DNA from: Alisma plantago-aquatica
Lineage: Eukaryota; Streptophyta; Magnoliopsida; Alismatales; Alismataceae
Length of the DNA stretch: 64,000 nucleotides
Assembly (NCBI GenBank): GCA_963693085.1
Contig: OY856411.1
Coordinates: 71,654,001 to 71,718,000 of the forward strand
Direction: 5' to 3'
Every line of letters starts with the position of its first letter. Positions within the stretch are counted from its first letter, which is position 1. The position numbers were made by a program, and so were the translations under genes. The notes under the pieces are model-generated. The model saw only the letters and a program-made list of their open reading frames with translations. It was not told where the DNA came from and made no database searches. Below are positions 1 through 11,926 of the stretch, piece after piece.

Positions 1-2236
1 TGATTCCTTCTCAACCCTACAGTTGTAGAGCAGACTATGCACTATACAAAGCCTGGTAGAGCATCACTGGACCTCGGGCTTCACTCCTCTTTGCTCAATT
101 TCACCTCCAACGCTCTAAGACACCCCACCCTACTCGACCTACAATTCTGGTGAACTCGGTCCCTCCACAGTGGTCTCCTTTGTCTCTTGTGAAATTAAGG
201 ACTTGGTAAGATTCACTGATCATTCTTATTTCTTTTTACATCATCGGTTTTCCCTCAGCGATCCTTGAGTAGCATACCCTATAGATCTACCATCATGCTC
301 ACCGACACTATCACCTTGGCCACCTCAGAACCCCTTCGACTAGAGAATTTGTACCCTAACCTCTGGTTCACCTCAAAGGAACATGCTACTATCATCAGTG
401 GTCATGTATTAGGCTTTTCTTTTAGTTTTCCCCTCCTCCAACCCCTCCCCTATTTCATGGGTTCCTCCAGTTAGTTCTAGGGTCACAGTGTTCCTCAGAA
501 GCTAAGCTTGGGCTCTTCAGGCTCATCTAAGAATGAGGAAGCACTCTGTGCCTTCCCTTTTGTCTGAGTTGATCGCAAATCGAAATCTTTTATTGATGAA
601 CCTCTCTTGAGGTTCTGTTCTTGCCATGGATGCAAGCAGAAGAAGCCAGGTCAGAGAATGACCATAATGCCCATGCTATTCTGATCAGATGATTTAATCA
701 GTAAGGGATTTTATGATATTTCATGTGTGCCTATGTTTCATCAGTCGTGAATGATTTGTTATGTTGAAATGACAATTATGCCCCCCACATATTTGATTAT
801 CATGTCACATGCACCTTGGTTTTTCTGACTTTTCTTGATTCATTTACATTTATCTTATGTTTTCGTTTATTAAGTGTCATGAATATAGTTTAGTGGTTTC
901 TGATTAATCAGTCTTTGAAAATTCATAAAAACCCACAGGATGCTAAGAAAAATGCAAATAAATATTCATTGGAAAGGGTTTTTCGAGATTTTTGGGAGGA
1001 ATCTAATTTTATAGTTTTCAACTCCTGATTTTCCTTTCCATTCTAATTTTTATTAGAAACCCTAATTGGAATTACAAAACCCTAATAATGTACCACATAT
1101 GATTAAAGCGATTTAATTCAATCTAGTTTTCCTATGTTAATGGTGTTGACTAATGAACCTAACCCTAATGCACTCAAACCCCGATATACCCTAATTCAAC
1201 CTAAGATCAATACAAGGTATTGATAAATGATGTTTAGGAACATGTGTTTAGGGCCTAATCAAGTCAAGGGGAGTTTGACCTAGATTTGACTCAAGGATCA
1301 GGAAGACTATCATAGGACCTACATTGCTCCAAGGTAAATGAGTCATGCTATTGAGCACAAGTAACTATGATTGTGCATGTTAAGTACAAAGTAGACATTA
1401 TAATTTCAAGTGTAATGCTTTAATCATGATCACTCTATATTTTTCTTGATGATTGTTATATGTTATGTCCTATGGTTAAAATGTTCATTATGCTTAAAGT
1501 TTATGATAAATGACTCATGAAATTGATGTTAATGATCAAGAGGGAGAAATCCCATAATGTTAAGAAATCATGTTAAGAGGGAGAAATTCCATCATGTCAA
1601 GTTTAAGAATCATGATTATGTTAATGTTAAAGTCATGTTAATGATCGAGTTAATTGGAATTGAACTAGTTTTTATATGCTCCCAAATCATGGACCTTAAG
1701 GGGCCGTTAAGGGATTTCCTAGCATCAAGATCTTTCCTAGCAATCATGTTATCCTAAGGGGGCATTATAGAGGGATGCATACAATTACTATTCAATTCTT
1801 CATGTTAATAATGATTCAAGAATGCTATTCAAAAGTGTTTGTAGTCAATTCATGTCAATTTTTTCTTACATGTCAAGTAAACTTTATTTTGCTTGTGTTA
1901 TAATGTGCCAGTACCGTTTAATGATGTGTTGTTTTTCCCCTTCACATGGCTGGGGACGCAATGTCCCCAGGAATTGGAGAAACTAAAGACTCAAGAGGAG
2001 CAAGCAAGGATTAGAATACCTAAAAGAGCCAACTGGTGGGGTGCCATCCATACTAGGCGATCCAATAATGTTTATTTTAATGTGTAGTTTCCTATGTTTA
2101 GAAATGTTTAAACATATCATAGAACTCAAATATAGTTTCCTATTCAAATAACAATGTATGAGTCACTATGGTGAATTATGTGTTTATTTGCTATGATTTC
2201 ATAAATGTGACATTCCCCTTCAATATGAAAGCTTCT
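1..2236. other. Left flank, AT-rich non-coding DNA
   Basis: I see no supportable gene here; the open frames are 60-70 codons long and resemble no protein I know. This DNA and 27933-28373 are the two sides of the target into which the large element 2237-27932 inserted, so it is probably the body of the long minus-strand LTR whose start lies at 28373. Its last five bases, CTTCT at 2232-2236, are the left copy of the target duplication. A short GC-richer patch near 1935-2050 contains GGGGAC..GTCCCC inverted bases. Nothing else was identified. Confidence 0.5.
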
Positions 2237-5001
2237 TGTTATGACCGCATCTGAGCTTAATTGGTAAACTAGGGTTTATCTGGATGATTATATGCTTAAT
2301 TGGATTGATCATTGCTTAAATACAATTAATGATGATTCAATTATTATGTTTTATAAGTAATAAGAGTGTTAAGTGTTCTATTGTTTGAGAAATTAGGGTT
2401 TGAGAAATATAAACCCTAGTTGGCTGAAATTAGGGTTTTGATGGTACATGAGTATGGAATTTGATCATGATAGCAGTGTGGTAAATGATTTTTCATATTT
2501 TATACAAATTTTGTATTTAATTGAATTTTGTATATGATATGTATAACTCAATCATGCATATTGTAGAAAATTTTTTAGAATATTTGAGTGTTCTTTGAAT
2601 GTGGTGCTCGGTCGAACTATACTTCGACCAAAATGCTGACAGAGTGTTTTTTAGTAGTGTAGTTTTTTTATTTTTATTTATTTATTGGTAACTCCAAATG
2701 ATATTAATTTTAAATTGAGATCTGAAACTCAATAATAAATAACATGTAAAATTTTCATAATATTTGGATGCGTTTAGACCTTATCAGTAGACAAATTACA
2801 GTAACTGACATTTCTATAGAATTCTGGATAGCAGTACACTATTCGATTTTTATTTATTTAATGGAAGCTTGGAATGATCTCAAATTTTAACTGAAGCTTT
2901 ATAACTGAATTATACACAAAATTATAAATTATTATAATTTCTGGAGAATGTTTGATCTCTTAAATACACGAATTCACAGCAACCTTTTTATGACAGAAAA
3001 ATCTACTGAAATAAGAAAAAGTTTAGTGAGGGGTCAATGTGCAATTAACCCAAGCATCTCAATTTCTCTATATGGTCAACCTAACACACAAGGAGCTCTC
3101 ATAATCTGTGATTAAATCTATAGGAATGAAATTGATGGAGATGCTGACCTAGGGTTTTGCGGTCTGAGGAATGATGAAATCATGTAAGTTTAGCTTCTTT
3201 GGATACAGATTCATGGTGAATCTTCTCTCACATGTCAAAATTCCATCATCCTATGATTTTATCCAAAATAGTATCAAAACTTCCCTTTTTCTCACTCTTT
3301 CCTCATAATCCCTCATTTTAGGGTTTTCGAGTTAAAAGGAAGAAGAATTGGGTGAATTGCTAGGGATTTGAGATTTTTAGATATGAGGTACATTTTTAAG
3401 GTGTTTTCAAACCTTAGGGTGAGTGGGAACTTCCTTTAAATAGTATATTGCACGAAAATTGGTTAAATAAACCATAATCTTTAATTGCTTGGTATGCGAC
3501 TACAAACCCTGAATTGTCTATTTGTTTTAAGTTGTTGCAAAATGATATGAAATGGGTTCTTCCTTTGTTTGAATGAATTTCAGATGATAAAATCATATTA
3601 AAAATGTATACAATGCATTCTAATGAGAATTCCCTAAGTATTCACAGAGGTTATAAGAGTAAACTGAAATATAGGGAATTTTTCTATGACGGAAACTTGT
3701 TGTATAAGTAAATAGAGAAAGTTGCTTATCTAGATCCCCTTGGTTTTGAATGATTGTTTATCTAAATTCATAGTACATATATGTTAGATACTATCTTGGA
3801 TTTTGTTTAAAGTGATTAGTGTTTGTTTGGTATCTCAGTGAAGAGGGTGAAACCCTAGATATGAGGAAAGTTGGATATTTGTGAATAGATATCGTGAAAT
3901 CCATTTGAAGGGATTTTTTTTGACATGATAGACTTTATTTATTCAATGTTATTATTGATGAATGATATCCCAGTGAATGGCATGGAAACCAAAATTCAGA
4001 TTAGTTTTAAGGTTTCATACATATATTGATTTTATATGATTTGTTGATAGTAGTCTTTATTCAGTGAATGTTTATGTCGCATGAAATCTTTATGGGAGCC
4101 ATGGGAATAAGTTGTTTCCTAGTGAGAGGTGACAAGATGTGTGATGGCCTTGTGAGCCATGAGAATACTTGTAGAACCGGTGAAATGAATACCTTGGTAT
4201 AAGGACCTAGATGTAATGGTTACCTGTTACAGAGGTAACAATGCTATGTGATGATCTAAGGGTTTGAATACCCAAATCCAGTAATTATGATAATGATGTG
4301 AAGGGATGAGAATACCCAGTAATGTGATAAGGGATTGAGATCCCAGGTATCATGTGTTGTAAAGATTTGAAAAGTACGTGATAGATGTATTACACCTTTC
4401 TTTGTAGCATTTGTTGTGATAAAATGAAACCCTAAGGGTAGGGTGTTCAATGAATCAAGTATTTTGATATCAATGTTCTCAATTATTATTAATAATTCTT
4501 GTCATGATAAGTAATTAAATCTTAATTGAGTTATGAGATGCACAACTCAAGATTTGGGTTGATATGCACATTCTTTAAGAAATTACAGATAAGTTGTAGG
4601 TGCTATTGACGATTACTCATATGTCAAGTAATTAACTCTTATCAGTGTAATAATATTAAAAGTTGCACGGTTCTAGTGTGTATGTGCCTAGTGAACATGT
4701 AATATATTTATTTAAGAATTTTAGTCTGCCTGCATGTATAGTATGTTGATTACTCAGTATATTACAGTGTTTTGAATATACTATTCTACCAAGTTTAGAA
4801 TGATATACATGTTGTATCACAACTTCAAATAAGTAGATGCGACACCATAGAGATACCAGAGTCAAGTGTAATTAAGAGAAGGGTAAAATGTAGAAAGATC
4901 TTTCTAGGAATAATAAAATAATAGACTTAGGAGCCCTGAACATCGTAGAACCCCTATGTGAGGTCTGCGCCTTAGGGGTGAAATGACCTAACCATGGCAA
5001 C
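2237..5001 (+). repeat. LARD 5' LTR, left part
   Basis: The LTR starts TGTTATGACC and matches 24046 onward base for base over long runs, with scattered substitutions and small indels. It is cut at 5001 by the Copia insertion; the last five bases GCAAC are the left target duplication. Compared with the uninterrupted 3' copy, the cut lies in a stretch reading CCCTGACAACGTCTAG there. Confidence 0.9.
4255..4345 (+). other. GGG...CCC hairpin block in LARD 5' LTR
   Basis: Three small inverted repeats follow one another: GGGTTTGAATACCC (4260-4273), GGGATGAGAATACCC (4303-4317) and GGGATTGAGATCCC (4331-4344). The same block recurs in the 3' LTR near 26122 and, in modified form, in two other long-LTR families (21018-21104 and 35500-35576). 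Function unknown. Confidence 0.6.
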
Positions 5002-6193
5002 TGTTGGTATGTATGCCCTGAGAGCCAATCATGGGATGATTGGTGGGATACATTGAGATTGATTTGATAAACATCAAAGGCGAGCTTCCAATTCTTTCTG
5101 GTTCAGTCATATGAGATAGTGATAGAACAGAATGAATGTCTAGAGAATGACAGTACTCAATGACGTATGCCTTCAGGTTCATGACCTGAACGATGAGATC
5201 ATACGAATGCTAAGAGTTTGTACATTCTTGATATGTCCCTAGTCGGATGTCATTGTGGAAGGTAGATAGACAGCAATGACACACAAGACTAGATTGTGGT
5301 GTTGGTTGATGACAAAATCTCATTAGTCATGATATAGAGATATCAAACCAAACACATAGGTACTTGTTAGAGAACAAGTGTACCGGACAGACCCACCGTG
5401 AGTTTGACACATGGAACCATGAGATGGTAGTCACAGTCAGTACACACAGTGATGGTGGTGAGTGTGATTCTTAGACCTGAAATCACTACACTCAACACAT
5501 GTCGTTGGGCACACTTTGACATCATCAAACGCAGTCCTGAAACATGGGTTGTTATAAAGGTGATGATTGGGTGGCTTTGACACATGGAGCTTTTGAGGGG
5601 TGAGTGATAGATATGGGATTTGTTCCTCCTGAGGGAGTTTGATATCCATGGCCACTTGATGAGTAGGATTGAGAAAGGCGTGCACGCATGTGTGAATCAG
5701 TATGTGATACTGATGTCATACATATCTCTTCCAGTCTACTCTGAGATCAAGGAAGTGAATGAACGTTGACAGGATGACTGTTCCATGCCTCGAGTTCATT
5801 CAGGATATCAATGATAAAGGAATTATACATTCGCTGTAACACCATTCACGGATTGTAGGATGAAAGTTGTTCTCCAACTTTCTACTTTCACTTGGGTAGC
5901 ACTGATGTGTGACTAGGCACCGCTCTTTGCTTGTGAAGTCATAAGTGTTATGAACTTTCACTGCCAACGTGAAATGGACCTGCAGGGTCACACACATAGG
6001 ATTTAACCTGGAAGAGGAGTTTTGTCCACAAAGCAATGTTTAGATTGATTACTAAAGGAGTTTAGTAGTTCAATTAAACACTCAATCAGTCGATGGCTCA
6101 ATATTGTATGGTTCAAGGTGTTGGACGCATTGATTGGAGTATCAGATTGATTGAAATCGCATTTGACTGATTTTTGCCCAACCTGTGCTCCCA

Positions 6194-6575
6194 ACCGATC
6201 GGCTCATGTGATGAATCGGTCGACTGAGGTTGCTGAACCGGTCGGCTGGAGTGTCCAGGCCGATCGGCTCATGCCCAGGTTGAAATGACCGGTTCAAGAG
6301 TTGAACCGATCGGCTCAACTGGTGCAACCGACCAGTTGGAAAAGTCATGTCGGCAAGAATTTTCCTTTGCCCAATTCGATTGGGAATAATATTGGTATTC
6401 GATACCAATTGGGAAAGAAACAAGGAAAGTCTTTTTGAGCCGGATTAGGACCATGAACCGATCGGTTCAGGGCACCAACCGATCGGTTGGAGTGCCCCAA
6501 ACGACCGGCTCAGGTCCAATCGATCGGCTCAATGGCCGAACCGATCGGTTCAGTTGTGAACCGATCATTTCAAGT
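6194..6575. repeat. Array of AACCGATCGGTT palindromes in Copia 5' LTR
   Basis: About a dozen perfect or degenerate copies of a 12-bp palindrome, AACCGATCGGTT, are spaced irregularly 15-40 bp apart, with a gap at 6340-6450. Good copies lie near 6301, 6455, 6477 and 6538; variants end GGCTC or GGTTGG. They lie 100-480 bp upstream of the TATA box, in U3. The 3' LTR repeats the array at 13119-13500. Confidence 0.8.
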
Positions 6576-6675
6576 TGCGAGATGGTTGCTTTTTTGTGGA
6601 AAAATCCCGAACCCTTCTACTCCTGCTTTTAGTCCCGCATTGCCCGGGATGGAGAACCCTGTCCCATGACTCTCC

Positions 6676-6685
6676 TATATATATA
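6676..6685 (+). promoter_or_regulatory. Copia LTR TATA box
   Basis: TATATATATA sits in a CTCC...GGGG context. This is the natural candidate core promoter of the LTR, predicting transcription start about 30 bp downstream near 6710. The same box is at 13601-13610 in the 3' LTR. Confidence 0.6.
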
Positions 6686-7235
6686 GGGGTATTGGGGGCT
6701 TCTCGAAGGACAGCTGAGTGCAACCAGTTGCTCTGCAAGTTGTTGTTCTCTCTGGTTTTGGTAACCGTGAGAGAGCCCGAGCAAGTGCTTCCCGCAAAAG
6801 GGAGGTGCAGCAAGGGAAGGACAACTGCAGTTGCAACAGGAGGCAGGAGAGCGTGTTGGTGACTAGTACGTCAACAGGAGGGTGCGACTCCTTCCTTGTG
6901 GGACAAGGAGTGTGGAGTTCCAGGTGGTCCGTGTGTACTACTACAGAGGCGGGAGGACACTGCCGCTTAGGAGGACAACTGTCATCCGACAGTCCGGTTC
7001 GAATAGGAGTTGTCAGTCCCGGTGCGACCAGGAGCTGCACAGACGCCGTCGAAGTCCAGAGTTGAAGACCGCGCATTGCGCGAGGTATTGTCGCCGAGCA
7101 AGCCTCGGGACAAGGTATGATTCCGCAAACCATCTTTTTCCTATTATATAGACGTTGACGCATTTCCTCGGTATGGGTTGGGGAGAAAATTTTTGTTTCC
7201 GCTGCCTTCTCTGTCTCCCCTATAGAACCCAACAG

Positions 7236-7248
7236 TGGTATCAGAGCC
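7236..7248 (+). promoter_or_regulatory. Copia primer binding site (initiator Met-tRNA)
   Basis: TGGTATCAGAGCC, the standard complement of the 3' end of plant initiator tRNA-Met, sits one base after the 5' LTR end. Minus-strand DNA synthesis would start here. Confidence 0.9.
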
Positions 7249-8680
7249 ACGTCAGCTGTTCTATGTTTTAGGAATATCGATATGATCGATTTTGGTTTGT
7301 CGCCTTTATTTATTGCATACGATGCGAATAATATCGGCTTTATGCATGTCCAATCCTAAATCCACAAATCCCTAATTACATATATGATATGTATTATTAA
7401 TGCACTCGATACACGTCTCCCTTAAACGAGTTTTGTGGTGTATGTGTGTAGCGTGATTATGGCCTATAAACCCCTATCTGTGTGTGGTTGTTTGTGGTTG
7501 CTTGCATCTCGGTCTGCACACCGATCTTCCCTCTCTTATTCCTGATGTAACTCGAAATAATTCGAGATTCTTTCCTACCTTTGCTCCCCCCGAATGTAAC
7601 TCGGGGTTTCCTTTTTAAAGCAATGTAAAAAATAGAATAGGATTTTATTTCTTGTTATGTCAAAGACCGGCGGACATCAAGTCGACTGCTCAGACGGTCA
7701 GTTCAAGGAGTGAACCGATCGGTTGACCTTCCAGACGGTCGGTTCAAGGAGTGAACCGATCGGTTGATGACCGGTTCGAGGAGCGAGATGAGCGGGTGGC
7801 GGACATGACGAGATGCACGACGACCAGGCGAACCGATCGGTTGGAGGAGCCAACCGATCGGCTGGTGGCACCCAGACGACCGGCTGGAGAGTACAGATCA
7901 TTCATGTGATGAGTTGATCTACTCAGATGGCAAGGCACAGAGTTCATCTTGTACAGGTTGCATGTGATGTAGACCTAGATGACCGTGATTCCTCTTGGCC
8001 CGAGGAATCACATTAGGATGGCCATAATCATCGCTTTTTATCGTTTGTGCATGTTTTCTGTGAGATATAGCATGTATATGATACGTACTATGTATTGTGG
8101 TGATTGGATATGTATATGTATATAAAACCAAATACCTCATTAAAATATTAAGTTTTAGATGCCTTCCAAATGGGACACATGTGAAAAGCTTGATCGACCA
8201 AGTGTGGGCACGCCCAAGCGTGGTGCACCGTCTATCTCGTGGAAGCGTGAAGGATGAATGTGTGGGTCTGCCCTAGCAGGGTGCATGTTCATCGTGTTTG
8301 CTTTGGGTCGGACTTAATAAGGTGACCTAGATAGGATCTAGCGCCTTGAGGCATGGAGATGATCATTGCAAGGAGTTGTATATGACATCTTATCAAGAGT
8401 TGCATATGATGCAATTGGAAAAAGTTGCCTACCTGAGAGATCTATGTTGTGGGTGACAGCCCTAGCTGGTCCATGGCTTAGAGGATTTCAGGATCTTGTT
8501 CACTAGAAGGTTGTACGCTGCAATCTTCCGAATTGATGGTGAGGGCTATCAATTTGAAGTAAAATAGTGGGAGCGATAATTAATTAAAGGCCTAATTATA
8601 TCGTCACATTTTTCAAATCAATCAAATTAGTCAAAAATGAGTTTTGGACAAAAATAGCATATTTTCCTTTTGTAGTTCAA
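7249..8680 (+). other. Copia untranslated leader
   Basis: These 1.4 kb lie between the primer site and gag and hold no convincing gene. A second cluster of the AACCGATCGGTT palindrome lies at 7705-7885. The part from about 8380 to 8580 (GTTGCCTACC, then GGGCTATCAATTTGAA) is matched in reverse at 63770-63960, which identifies the right-edge Copia fragment. Confidence 0.75.
7705..7885. repeat. AACCGATCGGTT palindromes in Copia leader
   Basis: At least four good copies (near 7713, 7756, 7830 and 7850) plus several half sites lie in 180 bp. They sit inside the predicted genomic RNA, downstream of the primer site, so the motif is not restricted to the LTR promoter. Confidence 0.75.
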
Positions 8681-9535
8681 ATGGAAACAAACAACAACAA
8701 CTTTTCTTTGCGATCGGTCCTTGACAAGGACAAGCTAAATGGGACAAACTTCCACGACTGGTATCGGACATTGAGAATTGTTCTCACTCAAGAGCACAAG
8801 CTCTATGTCCTAGATACTCCAATTCCAGAGGAACCCGCTCCTAATGCACCAAGGATAGAAAGGGATGCTTACAAGAAGCATTCTGATGATGCCATTGATG
8901 CAAAGTGCTTGATGCTATGTTCAATGAACCATGAGTTGCAGAGGCAACATGAGAACATGGGTGTCATAGAGATGATTCTGCATCTCAGGAACATGTATGA
9001 AGATCAGGCATGGCAAGAGAGGTACAATGTTTCTAGGGCGCTGTTCAAGTGCGTCATGACAGAAGGAGATCCAGTTGGTCCTCACACACTCAAGATGATT
9101 GGGTATGTGGAGAACCTGCAGAGACTGGGATTTCCACTGAGCCAAGAGTTGGCTACTGATGTGATACTGCAATCGTTGCCAGAATCTTACAGTCAGTTTG
9201 TGATGAACTACAACATGAACAACTTTGATAGGCCACTGTCAGAGTTGTTGGGCATGTTGAGGACAGCCGAGTTACAGATGAAGAAGGACAAGCCTAAGTC
9301 CGTGATGGTGATCACGAACAAGAAAGGCAAGTCCAAGTGCAAGGGCAAGGGCAAAGCTAAGAAAGGTTCTGAAGCTAGCCAGGAGTCCAAGCCATCTTCA
9401 GCTCTCAAGGCCAAGGGAGGCGTGACAAAGAAAGGAAATTGCCACCATTGTCAAAAGCCAGGACATTGGAAAAGGAATTGTCCTCTCTACCTGGAAGAAC
9501 AAAAGAAGAAGGAGGCGACTGAAGCCTCTACTTGA
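8681..9535 (+). CDS. Copia Gag polyprotein (capsid and nucleocapsid)
   Basis: This 284-residue protein would form the retrotransposon's cytoplasmic virus-like particle and bind its RNA. Residues 1-60 contain the LNGTNFHDWYRTLRIVL signature typical of plant Copia Gag; residues 60-200 are the helical UBN2-type capsid region (HENMGVIEMI, LGFPLSQELATDVILQSLP). A basic stretch (residues 201-250, rich in KGK) leads to one zinc knuckle, CHHCQKPGHWKRNC, at about 254-267, with all four C/C/H/C ligands present. The chosen ATG is the first in the frame and precedes the conserved N-terminus. The frame ends in a normal stop after EAST; no protease, integrase or RT follows in frame, so this copy makes Gag only. 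The intact frame contrasts with the wrecked pol downstream. I consider the identification firm; the exact lineage is uncertain. Confidence 0.92.
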   Translation: METNNNNFSLRSVLDKDKLNGTNFHDWYRTLRIVLTQEHKLYVLDTPIPEEPAPNAPRIERDAYKKHSDDAIDAKCLMLCSMNHELQRQHENMGVIEMILHLRNMYEDQAWQERYNVSRALFKCVMTEGDPVGPHTLKMIGYVENLQRLGFPLSQELATDVILQSLPESYSQFVMNYNMNNFDRPLSELLGMLRTAELQMKKDKPKSVMVITNKKGKSKCKGKGKAKKGSEASQESKPSSALKAKGGVTKKGNCHHCQKPGHWKRNCPLYLEEQKKKEATEAST

Positions 9536-10659
9536 AGGTGTCATGTAAATAAACTTGTAACACTTTTTGAGATATATGATATCAAGATGTAAAGTGTAAA
9601 GAATTCTTACTTAGGGCAAGTGTTTCCTTTATAGATAGGAATACTTTAGTTTATTTTCAGCCAATAAGGCCTGTAATACAGTTATGAACTGCTATTTCAT
9701 ACTTGCCAATAGATAGAAACACTTTATTTTTGCATATTGTATGACAATGATGGCAATTAATAAAGAGATGTTTCAATTTATAAAGATGTGATCTTTGTGG
9801 CAATGCCTTATTTATCTTGTGATATTTGATATGCATAAGATAAGACGATACCTAAAAGTTATAGATAACTCAAACAATTTAATTAGCATTAATCATGAGA
9901 AATTCATTTCTAGTTTCCATGTGATGGATAAATCTAGACTCTTTTGGTTATAGAACCAGTAAGAGACATGAATATCTTGGACATGATTAATCAATCTTCA
10001 CTAATTTAGTGGGAGAGTGATTATCCTATTAGGCATAATACATGTGATGTATTTACATACCTATTGGAATAAATGCTAATACTTCAAATGGTGTTTAGAG
10101 AAATACCAATATGAATATCTTGAAGTGTTCAAGATTATCATAAATGAAGTACAAATTTGGTAAAGTATTAATTCTTGATGAGATCAATGAATGAAATACT
10201 TGGACCAAATGTTTGAGATCCTTATGAGTGATTATGATAGTGTATCATAGTAAACTCATGATTAAGGCATGGTGATGTCTGAATCAAGAAGGAATCATAC
10301 TCTAAGGAGTTAAAGAATGATTATCAAATAACTGAATTCTTCTTAATAAATGAATACCCCACACTAATAAATGAAATTAAGAATCACAAGGGTTGTGAGT
10401 TCTTATATCTTTAACAGATACACCTCAATTATCTATGTGATGAGTTGTTCATGTGATGAGTCAACTATCAAGATGAATATGAGGAACCGAATCTTGAGTT
10501 ATAGTTTAAAACCAGTACATCCTAAATGACTTCCATGTGAACCATAAGGTATGACCTTGATGGTAGCACTCATTGGATCATATCCATAAGTGCAGATGAG
10601 TCTTAAGTGTTAAGACACATGGATAACATTTTGAGAAGGATGATGCTTGTTGATTGCAA
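9536..10659 (+). other. Copia internal spacer without gene
   Basis: AT-rich DNA between gag and the first recognisable pol remnant. Protease and integrase should lie here in an autonomous Copia, but I find no zinc-binding HHCC or D-D-35-E pieces. The phrase TTTAGTGGGAG recurs near 10007 and 10907. The region is either deleted and rearranged or mutated beyond reading. Confidence 0.6.
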
Positions 10660-11910
10660 CTTAATGACTAAGACATTTGGCATATGGATACTAAAACCGC
10701 ATTCCTATGAGGAATAAAACCAGGATGTGTACGTGACACAACCTATAAGGTTTATGAATCCACTAATGCAAATGAAGTCTATAAGTCACAATGGACTAAT
10801 CAATGTGATTGATTGAGTACAAGCAACTCAAAATTGGATCTTTATTTTGATAATATAGTCAAAGGGTTTGACTGATATGTCAAAGATAAAGAAGTGATCT
10901 GTGATTTAGTGGGAGCGTATTCACATTCCACATATTGATGTGAAATGGAATTGTTCTAGAATGGAAATCCAAAAGTGGAAATTATCTTTAAGGAAGATAG
11001 AGATGTTTCCTATGTGATAGGAATAGAGATCTATAGAGATAGTTCTCGAAAATCTCTTGACCTGGAAAGAGAAAGCATACATTGGCAATCTGTACTGAAG
11101 TGTTCAGTATGCACAGATTCAGTGGGAGAAAACTTGTCCATGTCACATGGAGTTAGTATCCCAAGGCCAAGTGTCCAATTCTTATGAAGAATGGGAACAC
11201 TAAGAATAGATATGGATCTATCATGTATGTAATCATCCCATTATCTTGCATGTATGAAATGGAAAGAATAAAATGCATTCATCATCTTGTATGTAGGACA
11301 TGGCAATATGATGTGCTCATCCTGATAACTCGTATGTGTGACATGACGAGTGGATGTCTGTCTATTTCCAGTAAGAGTTACTGGAATACCATGAGAACTT
11401 GATAAGTGCTTGTGAAGTACTAGTTCTATGGAAATAAGGAAGAGTTCGATGTAAAGAGTTACATTGATGCGAACTTCCGAAAGGACAGAAAATTAATCGC
11501 AATATTTATACATAAGATGTATAAAAGTGAAAGTTTGTTGATAATTGGAAATGTTCCAATAAAGCCATTTGAAAAAGGGAAATATCGAGTATCTATGTGT
11601 TAGCAAACAACAGTGGATACTATATGGATCTGAAAGTTCATGAGATGAACTTATATTCCACTCATTGATGACAAGTCTGGAATCCTTGATCATGCAATGT
11701 GGCTAAAGGTTAGCAAATGGAATACAAGATCACATATTACGGCAATTCCATCTCATACGTGTGACGTACAGCGAAGAGATGAGAGACATGCAATTTGTAC
11801 AGACTTTGGCAAGGTGTTGCCATTACTCACTATGATGGCACTAGAGCACAGTAACATGTAGGACATGTTTGAAGATCACTATGAATATGATTCATGGGTG
11901 ATTGGCTCGC
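10660..11910 (+). pseudogene. Copia pol remnant (RT and RNase H)
   Basis: Broken pieces of Copia reverse transcriptase and RNase H are readable in shifting frames with many stops. The piece near 10720-10770 resembles the EVYMTQPEGF region of RT (here DVYVTQP). From about 11002 the frame reads SYVIGIEIYRDSSRKSL, the end of the RT domain just before RNase H, followed by MSHGVS and, near 11350, SYWNT-like residues of the RT/RNase H connection. Near 11465 an IDANFRKDR-like stretch corresponds to the start of RNase H. The order matches an authentic pol, so this is decay in place, not an unrelated insert. No active-site YVDD stretch is intact. No enzyme can be made from this copy. Confidence 0.7.
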
Positions 11911-11915
11911 AGTGC

Positions 11916-11926
11916 AAGTGGGAGTC
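11916..11926 (+). promoter_or_regulatory. Copia polypurine tract
   Basis: AAGTGGGAGTC immediately precedes TGTTGG of the 3' LTR. GTGGGAG-type tracts at this place are usual in plant Copia elements and would prime plus-strand DNA synthesis. Confidence 0.8.

Larger units (their letters stand above)
5002..7234 (+). repeat. Copia 5' LTR
   Basis: It spans 2233 bp and begins TGTTGGTATG and ends GAACCCAACA. It contains a TATA box at 6676-6685, a palindrome array at 6194-6575 and a GC-richer R/U5 part. Long open frames in the last 700 bp, including one of 191 codons on the minus strand, are by-products of its composition and are not called as genes. Confidence 0.97.

Noticed and set aside
2205..2236. 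Minus-strand GAAGGGGAA then TGTCACATTT as another purine tract and LTR start
   Set aside because: Short and unsupported by a second LTR or primer site.
6675..7250. 191-codon open frame on the minus strand, and its twin at 13600-14166
   Set aside because: Both lie in the R/U5 part of the Copia LTR. Several frames are open there on both strands because the DNA is GC-rich, and the protein has no domain character.
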